DNA of 64,000 nt from Bacillota bacterium (GTDB lineage: Bacteria > Bacillota > Clostridia > Acetivibrionales > DSM-1351). Where the stretch lies: assembly GCA_023460955.1 (NCBI GenBank), contig JAEWOH010000056.1:47607-111606 (forward strand). Reading direction: 5' to 3'. A program made the translations under genes and the position numbers. Position 1 is the stretch's first letter. The number at the start of each line of letters is the position of its first letter. This document shows, in pieces, positions 34,990-44,259 of this stretch. The notes below the pieces were generated by a model. The model saw only the letters and a program-made list of their open reading frames with translations, made no database searches and had not been told where the DNA came from.

Positions 34990-35217
34990 ATGAAAGCATT
35001 TGATATTTCTTTAAAGTCAATCAATGATGTAAAGGATTTCGTTAATATTGTTAACAAGTATGATTTTGATGTTGATTTGTCATCAGGTCGTTACATTGTA
35101 GACGCAAAGTCTATAATGGGCATTTTCAGCCTTGATTTAAGCAAACCTATCAGAGTTGAAATACAAGTTGAAAATTGCGGAAACTTCTGCGAAGAAATCA
35201 AACGTTTTGTAGTTTAA
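34990..35217 (+). CDS. HPr-fold protein lacking the phosphorylatable His (HPr-like)
   Basis: 75 aa from the second ATG at 34990, 9 nt after AAGGAGG; the ATG at 34981 touches that site. Residues about 10-50 align with HPr: FVNIVNKYDFDVDLSSGRY and then AKSIMGIFSLDLSKPI, keeping the Ser46 motif KSIMG. The N-terminus MKAFDISLKSINDVKDF has no His15-Ala-Arg, so it cannot carry phosphate from PEP. It may be a Ser-phosphorylated partner for a CcpA-like regulator or a structural relative with a new role (inference). It is monocistronic, with its own promoter and terminator. Confidence 0.82.
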   Translation: MKAFDISLKSINDVKDFVNIVNKYDFDVDLSSGRYIVDAKSIMGIFSLDLSKPIRVEIQVENCGNFCEEIKRFVV

Positions 35218-35281
35218 TTCACATTTTTAACTTTTGAATTAACCGGCAAATAACGGATCAAAGCGTATAAACGCTAAAAAG

Positions 35282-35320
35282 GGGAGCTGTACATACCATT
35301 TATTTGGCTGTACGGCTCCC
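35282..35320 (+). terminator. Terminator of the HPr-like gene
   Basis: Arms 35282-35293 and 35309-35320 pair over 12 bp with one wobble; the stem is GC-rich and is followed by TTTATATTTCTTT. Confidence 0.85.
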
Positions 35321-35366
35321 TTTATATTTCTTTCCTAGAGCTTGGATCTGATTTATTTCCAAGCTG

Positions 35367-35449
35367 CTTCTGAACTCCTGAGCTACTAACTACTGAACTA
35401 CTAGCTACTGAACTTCTAACTACTGAACACTAGCTACTGACTACCGAGC
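35367..35449. repeat. Degenerate tandem repeat of about 15 bp next to rnr
   Basis: About five copies of a 15-nt unit close to CTACTGAACTACTAG, with point changes and one short copy, end 6 nt from the rnr stop. On the minus strand the repeat is rich in TAG in more than one frame, so it can stop readthrough of rnr. No dyad or spacer pattern fits CRISPR. Confidence 0.65.
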
Positions 35450-35455
35450 TCCCGC

Positions 35456-37879
35456 CTAAGACCTGCTGTCTGCCGACTTCTTCTTTCTTTTTCCTTTTCC
35501 ATGAATTTTGTCGTATACCTTTTTATCTACAACCTTGCCTTTTTTACTTGTCTTTCTTTGAGTTGTTTGCTTTTCGTTTTTAAGTTCGGCACCAAGAGCT
35601 CTGTCTCTGTTAGTTATAGCCTTACGCTTTGCACTTGCAGCTTTTGGTTTTGAAGTTTTTGGTTTTGAAGCTTTAGGTCTTGAGGTTCTGCCAAATATAA
35701 AGTCATCCTCTGCTTTCTCGTCAAAGTCGGCAAGTCCATCTTCCTCTTCCTCTGCATCCACCAGCATGAATTCGATCTTTCTTGCAGCTATATCTGCCTT
35801 GGCAAGTATTACACTGACAGTATCACCAATTCTGTATACCTTTCGTGTACGCTCACCAACAAGAGAATATCGTCTCTCATCGTAGTTGTAATAATCGTCC
35901 TCCATGCTGCTCATTCTTACAAGACCTTCAATGGTATTATCAAGTTCTATAAACATTCCAAAGGAGGTGACATTTGCAATAATACCTTTAAATATCTCGC
36001 CCTCATGAGCCTTCATATATTCAACCTTCTTCAGGTCTTCACTTTCCCTTTCAGCCTCATCTGCAGCCCTTTCACGTTCAGAACACTGTTTTGCCACCTC
36101 AGGTAGAATCCCTTCCAGCTGTGCTATTTTCTGTTCAGTCATTTGACCCTTAAGGTACATTTTCATTATTCTGTGAATAATTAAGTCAGGATATCGTCTT
36201 ATGGGCGAGGTAAAGTGGCAGTAGTACTTTGCAGCCAGTCCAAAATGGCCCACACTTTCACTGCTGTACTTTGCTTTTTGAAGGGAACGCAGCATAACAG
36301 TACTTATTATTCTCTCATGCTGTGTTCCTTTCACCTTTTCCAAAAGGTCCTGTAGGGCTCTTGGATGTATTTTATTTATGCCCTTGATGCTGTACCCCAA
36401 ATTATATATAAATTCGTTTAAAGCAGTAATTTTTTCCTCATCCGGGTCCTCATGAATTCTATAAACAAAAGGTGTATTTGTCCAGAAGAAATGCTCAGCA
36501 ACTGTTTCATTACAGATAAGCATAAATTCTTCAATTATCTGATTTGCAATTGTTATTTCGTATCTTTTTACTTCCACAGGCTTGCCTTTTTCATCAAGTA
36601 TAACCTTAGCTTCATCAAAGTCAAAGTCAATGGCACCCCTTTGAAATCTCTTTTTTCTCAGCAGCAAGGAAAGTTCATGCATAATGTGAAAATCCGGTAC
36701 AACATGCTTATATCTCTCAATAAGCTCTTCATCCTTATCTACCAGTATTTTATACACATTGGTGTAGGTCATTCTTTCATCTATATTTATAACACTTTCA
36801 AATATCTCGTGACTGTGTACCTTTCCGGATTTATCTATCTCCATCATTACTGTGAAGCTAAGCCTGTCAACATGAGGATTCAGGCTGCATATACCGTTTG
36901 AAAGCTTTCTTGGCAGCATTGGGATTACTCTGTCTACCAAATATACACTTGTTCCTCTGTTCAAGGCTTCAATATCCAGCGGTGAGCTCTCTGTAACATA
37001 ATTTGTTACATCGGCAATATGCACACCCAGACGGTAATTTCCATTTGGAAGAAGTTCTACTGATACGGCATCATCAAGGTCTTTGGCATCCTCACCATCT
37101 ATGGTCACCATTCTTAAACCTCTAAGATCTCTCCTGCCCTTTATCATTTCCTCGGTAACCATATCGCTTACAGCCTCAGTCTGAGTTAAAACATCCTCAG
37201 GGAATTCCTCCTCTAAATTGTAGGACTTTATTATTGAAAGTATGTCGGTACCCGGCTGACTGGCGTCTCCTATTATTTCAATTACACGTCCTTCGGCGTT
37301 TCTTCTTGCTTCAGGATATTTCAATATTTCTACAACAACCTTTTGTCCCTTTTTGGCACCATTAAATTCACCTTTAGAAATAAATATATCCCCTGATATT
37401 CTTCTATTATCAGGCACTACAAACCCAAAGCTCATACTTTTTTCAAAGGTGCCAACCAAGGTTGTGTTAGCTCTTTTTAGAATTCTTATTATTTCCCCTT
37501 CCATCCTTCTGTCCGAAGAGCCCTTTCTGTTCACTCTTGCCACGGCTTTATCACCATGCATAGCCCCGTTAAGGCTGTCAGCCGGGATAAATATATCCTC
37601 AACCATTTCATCATCAGGTATCAGAAAACCATAGCCTCTTTCATGTCCCTGAATCCTTCCCGAAACAAGATTCAGCCTGGACGGTACACCATACCTGTTA
37701 GCATGTGTTTTAAATATCCTTCCCTCTTCCTCAAGCTCAGTTAACACCTGGCTGAAAAGTTCAATATCGCTCTGAGGTACGTCCAGTACCATCACCAGTT
37801 CCTGAAACAATAGCGGTTTGTAAGCCGACTCTCGCATAAATGCAACAATTCTCTCTTTTCGTTCAATCAAATCAGTCAT
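35456..37879 (-). CDS. rnr: Ribonuclease R
   Basis: 807 aa. The order is N-terminal winged helix (about 1-70), cold-shock domains (about 75-230), the RNB domain (about 245-575) and S1 (about 630-715). RNB catalytic residues lie in VTIDGEDAKDLDDAVSVE (about 257-274). A basic Lys/Ser-rich tail follows (SRPKASKPKTSKPK, then KGKRKKKSADSRS). RNase R is a 3'-5' exonuclease for structured RNA, with a role in tRNA and rRNA quality control and trans-translation. AAAGGAAAG precedes the ATG. In many Firmicutes smpB follows, but not here, where the HPr-like gene points the other way. Confidence 0.95.
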   Translation of the reverse strand: MTDLIERKERIVAFMRESAYKPLLFQELVMVLDVPQSDIELFSQVLTELEEEGRIFKTHANRYGVPSRLNLVSGRIQGHERGYGFLIPDDEMVEDIFIPADSLNGAMHGDKAVARVNRKGSSDRRMEGEIIRILKRANTTLVGTFEKSMSFGFVVPDNRRISGDIFISKGEFNGAKKGQKVVVEILKYPEARRNAEGRVIEIIGDASQPGTDILSIIKSYNLEEEFPEDVLTQTEAVSDMVTEEMIKGRRDLRGLRMVTIDGEDAKDLDDAVSVELLPNGNYRLGVHIADVTNYVTESSPLDIEALNRGTSVYLVDRVIPMLPRKLSNGICSLNPHVDRLSFTVMMEIDKSGKVHSHEIFESVINIDERMTYTNVYKILVDKDEELIERYKHVVPDFHIMHELSLLLRKKRFQRGAIDFDFDEAKVILDEKGKPVEVKRYEITIANQIIEEFMLICNETVAEHFFWTNTPFVYRIHEDPDEEKITALNEFIYNLGYSIKGINKIHPRALQDLLEKVKGTQHERIISTVMLRSLQKAKYSSESVGHFGLAAKYYCHFTSPIRRYPDLIIHRIMKMYLKGQMTEQKIAQLEGILPEVAKQCSERERAADEAERESEDLKKVEYMKAHEGEIFKGIIANVTSFGMFIELDNTIEGLVRMSSMEDDYYNYDERRYSLVGERTRKVYRIGDTVSVILAKADIAARKIEFMLVDAEEEEDGLADFDEKAEDDFIFGRTSRPKASKPKTSKPKAASAKRKAITNRDRALGAELKNEKQTTQRKTSKKGKVVDKKVYDKIHGKGKRKKKSADSRS

Positions 37880-37989
37880 ATTCTTTCCTTTCGAGTTCTA
37901 TATATTTAATAATTCATAAGTTCCGGTTGAGAAAACTAACTAAAATACGTTAATTGAATTATACTATATTATTATTCCTGCTTATTCAA

Positions 37990-39447
37990 TCAATAATTCA
38001 TTGTGTCCAGCTTGTTAACAAAGTTATTCCAAATGTCTGCATATCTGCCGACACACCATTCAGCCATAACAACTGTTTCTTCTTTTTCCAGCTGAAGTTT
38101 CAAAATTTGTTTGATAATATCACCGTTTTTAACTGTATAAACATTAAGCCCGTTTTCATCTGTCAGTACTACGATTTCTTTGTTTGGAGACATAAACGCA
38201 TCTGTGGTCCAAGGAAGCTTTTTCTTTATATCCTTCCATTGAATTCCCAGTTCATCATAATAAATAAGCTTTTGAGTTAAAAGTACGTTAATATCGAAGT
38301 CCATGTATTTTTCTTTATAGGGCTGCTCAAAGAAAAGTCTGCTTCTTGTTACCCAGTGTCCATTACGTCTGACAAGCATGAAATTTGTGGGATCAAACTG
38401 ATTAATCAAGCGTTCTGCTGCATCTCCCTTAATGGCAGCAATCCGATCCTTAGTGGTTTTTTCAATTACTTTTTGAGCCTCCGTACCCCCGAGCTGGGCA
38501 TAAGTAACTGCTGAACCATTTAGGTCTTCCAGAGGAAAAACTTTGAATTTCCCGTCAGTTTCAGTACCAATATAATCATTACCTACAAAATGAATTCTTG
38601 TACCGGGCTTGACATTTAATACATTTTTACCGGGTATATTCATAAAATACCTGTCATCGTCGCTAGACATTTTATCATTAAAAGGTTCGGCATAAATTGC
38701 ATGTATGTTGTTTTTATTTACTGTTCCAAGCTGCCAAAAGCCTTTCGCTCTTGGAACCAACAGCTGTTTTACTCCGCTTATGCTCTTAATCTCCCTGTTT
38801 TCTGAATATATCCAAATTGTTTTATAAAGATTATCAGGTGTCCTTATACCTATAAGTAATCCTGACCTAAGCAACGGATCTTCCTGATTTTGTCCATTTC
38901 GGACACTCGGCTCCTTATTAGCCAAGCTCTCCGCTTTTACTTTACTGTCTACCTTATCTGAGGTTTTACTTAAGACTAAAAAGCCATTATCCATATATAC
39001 ATAGGCTTTGTCCTTTTCAGTTACCAATACTTCATAAAACAATTGATCTTCAGACGTTATATTAACTACACTTATTGTCTGTCCATCCAGTTGGAGTTTG
39101 CTTCCGTCTGTACGATACTTGCTCTGGATGAAAGCCTCGGCTAGTGTTCTCACAACTCTGTACTGCGGATTAACGCATATATCCGGACCGATAGAGCTTA
39201 TTTCGCTGTCAAATAAGGCACTCTTTCCAATATAGTTTTTCTTAATACTTTCATTTGTAATACTTTCTTTTTGAGAAACAGCCTGGATATAACCCTCAAT
39301 TGTCCAAGTACCTTGAACTGCTAAATTTTCATATTCAGGGGGCTTTATCGTTTCTTCAATATCAAATTGTATTGTGGTACATCCGGCAGCCTGCAAACAA
39401 TATATCAACAGTAGCAGCACCGAAAGCATCCTTAAAACATGTCTCAT
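37990..39447 (-). CDS. Lipoprotein of unknown function downstream of a two-component system
   Basis: About 485 aa. The signal peptide from the ATG at 39447 (MRHVLRMLSVLLLLIYCLQA) ends in lipobox QAAGC. Other in-frame starts are a TTG at 39477 and an ATG at 39465; none has a good ribosome-binding site, so the start is set by signal peptide length. The mature part is beta-rich, with WTIEGYIQAVSQKE near the N-terminus and repeated short strands (RSRLFFEQPYKEKY, WKDIKKKLPWTTD). I do not recognise the family. It follows the histidine kinase by less than 100 nt and may act with it as an extracellular sensor or inhibitor (inference). Confidence 0.6.
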   Translation of the reverse strand: MRHVLRMLSVLLLLIYCLQAAGCTTIQFDIEETIKPPEYENLAVQGTWTIEGYIQAVSQKESITNESIKKNYIGKSALFDSEISSIGPDICVNPQYRVVRTLAEAFIQSKYRTDGSKLQLDGQTISVVNITSEDQLFYEVLVTEKDKAYVYMDNGFLVLSKTSDKVDSKVKAESLANKEPSVRNGQNQEDPLLRSGLLIGIRTPDNLYKTIWIYSENREIKSISGVKQLLVPRAKGFWQLGTVNKNNIHAIYAEPFNDKMSSDDDRYFMNIPGKNVLNVKPGTRIHFVGNDYIGTETDGKFKVFPLEDLNGSAVTYAQLGGTEAQKVIEKTTKDRIAAIKGDAAERLINQFDPTNFMLVRRNGHWVTRSRLFFEQPYKEKYMDFDINVLLTQKLIYYDELGIQWKDIKKKLPWTTDAFMSPNKEIVVLTDENGLNVYTVKNGDIIKQILKLQLEKEETVVMAEWCVGRYADIWNNFVNKLDTMNY

Positions 39448-39544
39448 ATAAAGTCTTATTCCCATCCCGAAAACCAAATTCCCTGGCTGGGTCCCTTCTC
39501 CTTTACTAATAAACCCTATTTTTAAACATTATTAAGTCCAGAAA

Positions 39545-40969
39545 TTAAATATAGAACTTAGGAATTCTTACAGTAACAACTGTGCCCTGACCCTGCAAAC
39601 TTTCAATTTGTAGTTTTCCTTTGTGGAGTCGTACTATTTCATCACAGATTGAGAGTCCAAGTCCTGTTTGTGACTTGCTGTTTTTTCCTTTATAGAATTT
39701 CTCCTTGACCATTGGAAGTTCTTCACTGCTAATTCCGCAACCGTCATCCTCTACTCTGAAAATAATTTCTTCTTTGTCGGAAAAGGCTTTCAGTATGACA
39801 TTGCCTCCGGGACGAGTGAACTTAAAGGAATTTCCCAAAAGATTCAGCAATACCTGCCTTATTTTATTTTTGTCCAGTTTACCTTTAAGAAAACTTTCAC
39901 AATCAGTGGCAAAATTAATCTTATCCTTTTTAGCATTACCAACCATTTGTTTTTGCACCGTTTCCACCAATTCGACTACATCCGTCTCTTCTATATTCAG
40001 CTCGGCTTTACCTGAAACGTACCTGGAAAAATCCAGCAATTCATCCACCATATTAGTTAATCTGTCGCTCTCCTTGATGATTATTCCAAGTCCGTCCTGC
40101 AAAATTTCTCTGTCTGCATAGTCATCATCTATTATTGTATTTGCCCATCCCTTAATTGAAGTCAACGGGGTTCTGAGTTCATGGGAAACCATTGATATAA
40201 AGTCATTCTTGACATTTTCCCTGTTCCGAACCTCCGCGACCATATAATTAAGCGTTTCTGTCAGAACCCCTATCTCGTCATTTCTGTACTTTTCTATCCT
40301 TTGGTCAAGGTTTCCTTCTGCCATACTTCGAGCAGCAGAAGTGAGCTTTCTCAAGGGATGTATAACGCTATGCGCAAGAACTAAACTAATAATCACCGCC
40401 AAAATGATTACAGCCATGCCTATGCAAATAAATATTACAGTTATGTTAAAAATCATTTTATCTATATCAGTTAAGGAAGTAATAAATCTAAGTATTCCAA
40501 CCTGTTGACCGTTTGCTTCAAGAGGGCATGCTACCGACATAACATGTATCTTTCCGGCACCCCCGCTGACGTGGCCTGTCCATTTGGCCACTTCTCCCCC
40601 GGCAGCCGCTGTGACGTCTCCGGTCTCAATTTTCTGTTCGCTTTTCAAGCCTTCAGAGTCAAGAAGTACTGTACCGTCATTTTGAACAATCTGTACCTGA
40701 GCTCTTGTCTGCCTCCAGAATATATCCGCATTATCTATGATGTTTACTTCAAGTGAGACATTCGAAAAGTACTGTGTGTAAAAGTCCGAAGAACTCTTAA
40801 GCTCATTCGTCAGAATATTTTCTACATTTCCGTAAAAATAAAACCGGGTAAAGTAGATTAGAAGTCCTTCAAATGTCAGTACGCTTATAAAAATTATAAT
40901 TAAGAAATTACCTACGAGCCTCGTCCGGATGCTTTTTGATGCTGCCTTGTCCCTTTTATATACAGGCAT
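39545..40969 (-). CDS. Sensor histidine kinase (HAMP, HisKA, HATPase)
   Basis: 474 aa. Two membrane helices (about 22-43 and 175-198) flank an extracytoplasmic sensor domain. After that come a HAMP domain (VIHPLRKLTSAARSMAEGNL, about 200-219), HisKA with SHELRTPLTSIKGW (phospho-His about 262) and HATPase motifs NLLGNSFKFTRP (N), EDDGCGISSEE (G1) and GLGLSICDEI (G2). It lies 1 nt after the response regulator stop. The signal is unknown. The layout resembles WalK/PhoR-type kinases but lacks a PAS domain. Confidence 0.9.
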   Translation of the reverse strand: MPVYKRDKAASKSIRTRLVGNFLIIIFISVLTFEGLLIYFTRFYFYGNVENILTNELKSSSDFYTQYFSNVSLEVNIIDNADIFWRQTRAQVQIVQNDGTVLLDSEGLKSEQKIETGDVTAAAGGEVAKWTGHVSGGAGKIHVMSVACPLEANGQQVGILRFITSLTDIDKMIFNITVIFICIGMAVIILAVIISLVLAHSVIHPLRKLTSAARSMAEGNLDQRIEKYRNDEIGVLTETLNYMVAEVRNRENVKNDFISMVSHELRTPLTSIKGWANTIIDDDYADREILQDGLGIIIKESDRLTNMVDELLDFSRYVSGKAELNIEETDVVELVETVQKQMVGNAKKDKINFATDCESFLKGKLDKNKIRQVLLNLLGNSFKFTRPGGNVILKAFSDKEEIIFRVEDDGCGISSEELPMVKEKFYKGKNSKSQTGLGLSICDEIVRLHKGKLQIESLQGQGTVVTVRIPKFYI

Positions 40970-40970
40970 G

Positions 40971-41666
40971 TCAGTCTTCCTTTCTCCATCTGTAGCCTGT
41001 TCCCCAGACTGTTTCTATATACTTGGCAGTCGAATTTTTATCTTCAATTTTACTTCTTAGCCTTCTTATATTTACATCCACAATCTTCGTATCTCCTATA
41101 AAGTCATAACCCCAAATTTTGTCCAGCAGCTCGTCCCGAGAAAATGCTTTATCCTTGTTTTCAAGAAACAACTTCAATAGCAAGTATTCCTTTGGAGTTA
41201 GCATTATCTCTACATCCTCCTTAAAAACCCTTTGAGAGTATATCTCTATCCTAAAGGTTCCGCATTTCATTGTTTCCTCCTTGACCGTACTATTCGCATT
41301 GTCGAGTCTTCTAATGAGAGATTTGGTTCTAAGAATGAGTTCGGTGGTATTAAAGGGTTTAATTACATAGTCATCTGCTCCGAACTCCAGACCTTTTATT
41401 TTATCAATGTCCTGACCTCTGGCAGTTAACATTATTATCCCCAGCGTAGAGAATTCTTTTCTTAATATTTCACACACCTCAAAACCATCCATACCGGGAA
41501 GCATAACATCCAACAAAACAACACAGGGCTTTTCCTGTCTGGCTTTGACTATGCCTTCCTCCCCTGAACCCGCTTCACAAACAATAAAATCATTTTTTCT
41601 GAAATTTATTTTTAGAAAGCCCCTTATGCTTTCTTCATCTTCTATAATCAAAACCTTATGTTCCAT
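40971..41666 (-). CDS. OmpR/PhoB family response regulator
   Basis: 231 aa. Receiver domain with KVLIIEDEESIRGFL (acidic pair about 8-9), VVLLDVMLPGMDGFEV (phospho-Asp about 54) and IIMLTARG, then the trans-regulatory winged helix (MLTPKEYLLLKLFLENKDKA, VDVNIRRLRSKIEDKN, VWGTGYRW). It is the partner of the kinase that follows. AGGAGAA precedes the ATG. Confidence 0.94.
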   Translation of the reverse strand: MEHKVLIIEDEESIRGFLKINFRKNDFIVCEAGSGEEGIVKARQEKPCVVLLDVMLPGMDGFEVCEILRKEFSTLGIIMLTARGQDIDKIKGLEFGADDYVIKPFNTTELILRTKSLIRRLDNANSTVKEETMKCGTFRIEIYSQRVFKEDVEIMLTPKEYLLLKLFLENKDKAFSRDELLDKIWGYDFIGDTKIVDVNIRRLRSKIEDKNSTAKYIETVWGTGYRWRKED

Positions 41667-41732
41667 ATCGTTCTCCTTTAAACAACCTATCTTTATTATA
41701 CCTTATATACACAGATTACCATAAATAAAAAA

Positions 41733-41760
41733 ACTTCCTTCACGCTTAGCCGAAAGAAGT
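41733..41760 (-). terminator. Terminator after the HD-domain gene
   Basis: Arms ACTTCCTTC (41733-41741) and GAAAGAAGT (41752-41760) pair with one wobble; on the minus strand a run of T follows. It separates the HD gene from the response regulator. Confidence 0.75.
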
Positions 41761-41825
41761 CTCTTATGTTATTTTCAAATTATTATATTAACCATATATT
41801 ATCTTATATGTTTTCAATAAATAAA

Positions 41826-42341
41826 CTATTCTTTTATAATTCTTCCCATAGTCCCGAGAATGAGTTCAATAAATTCACTTTTTTCCAGACCAAGTTCATC
41901 AAATTTGTCCAATTGTGACGGTTCTTGCTCAATAGCCTTTAAAACCTCTAATAATAGTACTTCATCACTGGTGATATTCTGAGCTTTTAATTTCATAATG
42001 AGCTGTACGACATAATCTGCCAAATATAACCCTTTATCCATTTTTCTTTTTCTTTGTATACCATTAATGTCATTATGAGCTCTTACTGAATAAATTATAG
42101 CCTCATCAAAATTGAGGTTATCAAGTATTTCGGCACCAACAATACCGTGCTGTTCAGGGCGATTCAGAGTCTTTTCATAGTCTATATCGTGGAGTAAACC
42201 TGCTAATCCCCATAAATTCTCATCGGCATTAAAGTGTTTTGCAAGATCTTTCATTACTGCCTCAACAACTAATGACCTAAAAATTATTTCTTTATCAAAA
42301 ACGCGTAGTTTCAATTCTTCAAATGCCTGATCCCTGTTCAA
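41826..42341 (-). CDS. HD domain-containing protein (predicted metal-dependent phosphohydrolase)
   Basis: 171 aa from the TTG at 42341, which GGGAGGGG precedes at good spacing; the open frame runs on to 42467 but through the secG terminator. HD motifs: SLVVEAVMKDLAKHF with a helix, LWGLAGLLHDIDYEKT (His-Asp, about 44-59), PEQHGIVGAEIL and YSVRAHNDING. These give the His and Asp set of an HD hydrolase acting on nucleotides or phosphate esters. It is preceded by secG and followed by a terminator. Confidence 0.86.
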   Translation of the reverse strand: MNRDQAFEELKLRVFDKEIIFRSLVVEAVMKDLAKHFNADENLWGLAGLLHDIDYEKTLNRPEQHGIVGAEILDNLNFDEAIIYSVRAHNDINGIQRKRKMDKGLYLADYVVQLIMKLKAQNITSDEVLLLEVLKAIEQEPSQLDKFDELGLEKSEFIELILGTMGRIIKE

Positions 42342-42441
42342 TGTAACCCCTCCCATATGCAATTTATGAGCAACAGAAAATTGAATAAATGTAATAAGTA
42401 CTGTACTTATCGGTAACAACATCAGTAAATGAATAATAAAA

Positions 42442-42464
42442 AGCCCAGTACATTTGACTGGGCT
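42442..42464 (-). terminator. Terminator after secG
   Basis: AGCCCAGT (42442-42449) pairs with ACTGGGCT (42457-42464), an 8-bp GC-rich stem with a 7-nt loop, followed on the minus strand by TTTTT. Confidence 0.83.
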
Positions 42465-42485
42465 CATATTTTCTTATTTCGATTT

Positions 42486-42734
42486 TTATATTGCCTTTAT
42501 TAATAAGTACAGAGCAACTGAAGTAATAAGAAATGCGATAGCAGCAAACGCAGTATATTTGCTTAACATTGCATCTATTGTACGTCCCTTGTTCTTTCCA
42601 AAGAAGGTTTCGGCCCCTCCTGCTATTGAACCTGATAAACCAGCTTGCTTTCCAGACTGCAGTAAAACAATAACAATAATCGAGATAGCAAAAATAATAT
42701 GGATTATATTAACAAGCCATTTTGCAATTACCAA
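42486..42734 (-). CDS. secG: Preprotein translocase subunit SecG
   Basis: 82 aa. Two membrane helices (about 6-24 and 57-77) are joined by a loop with QSGKQAGLSGSIAGGAETFF, the SecG signature. SecG aids SecYE/SecA protein export. The start is a TTG 7 nt after AGGAGGT. It is separated from eno by a terminator and has its own promoter. Confidence 0.93.
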   Translation of the reverse strand: MVIAKWLVNIIHIIFAISIIVIVLLQSGKQAGLSGSIAGGAETFFGKNKGRTIDAMLSKYTAFAAIAFLITSVALYLLIKAI

Positions 42735-42764
42735 TTAAAACACCTCCTAAAATAGACAAGTAAC

Positions 42765-42793
42765 ATTCTAGCATATCCAATTGTAAAAAGCAA
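42765..42793 (-). promoter_or_regulatory. Promoter of secG
   Basis: -35 TTGCTT (42788-42793) and -10 TAGAAT (42765-42770) with 17-nt spacing on the minus strand, just after the eno terminator. Confidence 0.6.
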
Positions 42794-42800
42794 CATAAAA

Positions 42801-42822
42801 AAACAAGTCCGAAGACTTGTTT
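42801..42822 (-). terminator. Terminator of eno
   Basis: A 9-bp stem (AAACAAGTC/GACTTGTTT) with the stable loop CGAA is followed by T-rich sequence on the minus strand. Confidence 0.82.
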
Positions 42823-42830
42823 TTGGTAAA

Positions 42831-44129
42831 TTATTTTGAGAGATTGAACCAGGCCTTTAATCCCGGAAATTCTGCAACCTCATCAAGTTCTTCTTCAATT
42901 CTCAGAAGCTGATTATATTTGGCAACTCTATCAGTTCTTGATGGAGCACCGGTTTTAATCTGGCCTGAATTTGTAGCAACTGCTATGTCTGCAATTGTGG
43001 CGTCCTCGGTTTCACCGGATCTGTGAGAAGTTACAGCTGTATAACCTGCCCTATTTGCCATCTGAATTGCATCAAGAGTCTCTGTCAGAGTACCTATCTG
43101 GTTTACCTTAATAAGTATTGAGTTTGCTACTCCCATCTTAATACCCTTCTCGAGTCTTCTTGTATTGGTGACAAACAAATCATCTCCAACCAGCTGAATA
43201 CGTTTTCCAAGTTTATCGGTAAGCATCTTCCAGCCTTCCCAGTCTTCTTCAGAAACTCCATCCTCCAAAGAAATTATAGGATACTTGTCGCACAAATCTG
43301 ACCAATATTGAACCATTTCTTCCTTCGATTTTCTGATGTTGGTCTTCCAGAAGAAATATGTGCCATCTTCTTGGTACATTTCTGTCGCAGCTGCATCTAT
43401 TGCTATTCTGAAATCATCACCCGGCTTATAGCCAGCCTTAATAACTGCTTCCAGAATTACCTGTATAGCCTGTTCGTCTGTTTCAAGATTCGGTGCAAAA
43501 CCACCTTCATCACCAACGGCCGTGCTCAGACCTTTACTTTGCAAAACCTTCTTTAAATTATGGAATACCTCAGCACACATTCTCAGAGCATCTTTAAAGC
43601 TTTCCGCCCCAACCGGCATAATCATGAATTCCTGTATATTAACGCTGTTATCAGCATGCTTTCCACCATTTATTATATTCATCATAGGTACTGGCAGCGT
43701 TTTTGCATTGACTCCGCCAATATACTGGTATAATCCCAATCCCAGAGCCTCTGCAGCAGCCTTTGCAACTGCAAGAGAAACGCCCAGAATAGCGTTTGCT
43801 CCAAGCCTTTCCTTATTTGGAGTTCCATCCAATTCTATCATCAACTTATCTATCGCAACCTGGTCAAACACATTCATTCCTTCAACTTCAGGTGCAATTA
43901 TACTGTTTACATTTTCAACCGCTGTTTCAACACCTTTTCCCATGTAGCGGTCATTATTTCCGTCTCTGAGTTCTATAGCTTCAAAGGCGCCTGTGGATGC
44001 TCCTGAAGGTACTGATGCCCGTCCAATAAATCCGCCCTCAGCAATTACTTCAACCTCGACAGTAGGATTCCCTCTGGAATCGAGAATTTCTCTGGCAAAA
44101 ACGCTTTCAATAGGTATATATTGTTTCAT
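42831..44129 (-). CDS. eno: Enolase
   Basis: 432 aa, the usual enolase length. Motifs include FAREILDSRGNPTVEVEV (about 9-26), SGASTGAFEAIELRDG, GDEGGFAPNL with Glu, LVGDDLFVTNTRRLEKG, ILIKVNQIGTLTETLDAI and SHRSGETED with the catalytic Lys in the KVNQIG region. It converts 2-phosphoglycerate to phosphoenolpyruvate in the cytosol. AAGGGAGA precedes the ATG. Confidence 0.98.
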   Translation of the reverse strand: MKQYIPIESVFAREILDSRGNPTVEVEVIAEGGFIGRASVPSGASTGAFEAIELRDGNNDRYMGKGVETAVENVNSIIAPEVEGMNVFDQVAIDKLMIELDGTPNKERLGANAILGVSLAVAKAAAEALGLGLYQYIGGVNAKTLPVPMMNIINGGKHADNSVNIQEFMIMPVGAESFKDALRMCAEVFHNLKKVLQSKGLSTAVGDEGGFAPNLETDEQAIQVILEAVIKAGYKPGDDFRIAIDAAATEMYQEDGTYFFWKTNIRKSKEEMVQYWSDLCDKYPIISLEDGVSEEDWEGWKMLTDKLGKRIQLVGDDLFVTNTRRLEKGIKMGVANSILIKVNQIGTLTETLDAIQMANRAGYTAVTSHRSGETEDATIADIAVATNSGQIKTGAPSRTDRVAKYNQLLRIEEELDEVAEFPGLKAWFNLSK

Positions 44130-44229
44130 ACAACTTCTCCCTTCAAGGTAAATTCTTCGTATTTAGAATAACATTGCAATATTATTTTTGTAAATATTTC
44201 CCTGTAAATCATTATTTATACCATTAAGT

Positions 44230-44259
44230 ATTATATGTTAAAATTCTAATATAATACAA
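44230..44259 (-). promoter_or_regulatory. Promoter of eno
   Basis: -35 TTGTAT (44254-44259) and a perfect -10 TATAAT (44230-44235), 18 nt apart, on the minus strand. The leader is about 95 nt and AT-rich, with no clear riboswitch. Confidence 0.6.

Noticed and set aside
35367..35449. Possible CRISPR array
   Set aside because: The unit is about 15 bp with no spacers of even length and no cas genes.
36452..36901. 149-codon ORF on the plus strand
   Set aside because: It is antisense to the RNB domain of rnr, which is fully conserved; it has no ribosome-binding site or family match.
42342..42467. N-terminal extension of the HD protein
   Set aside because: It runs through the secG terminator; a TTG with GGGAGGGG at 42341 gives the family's normal start.
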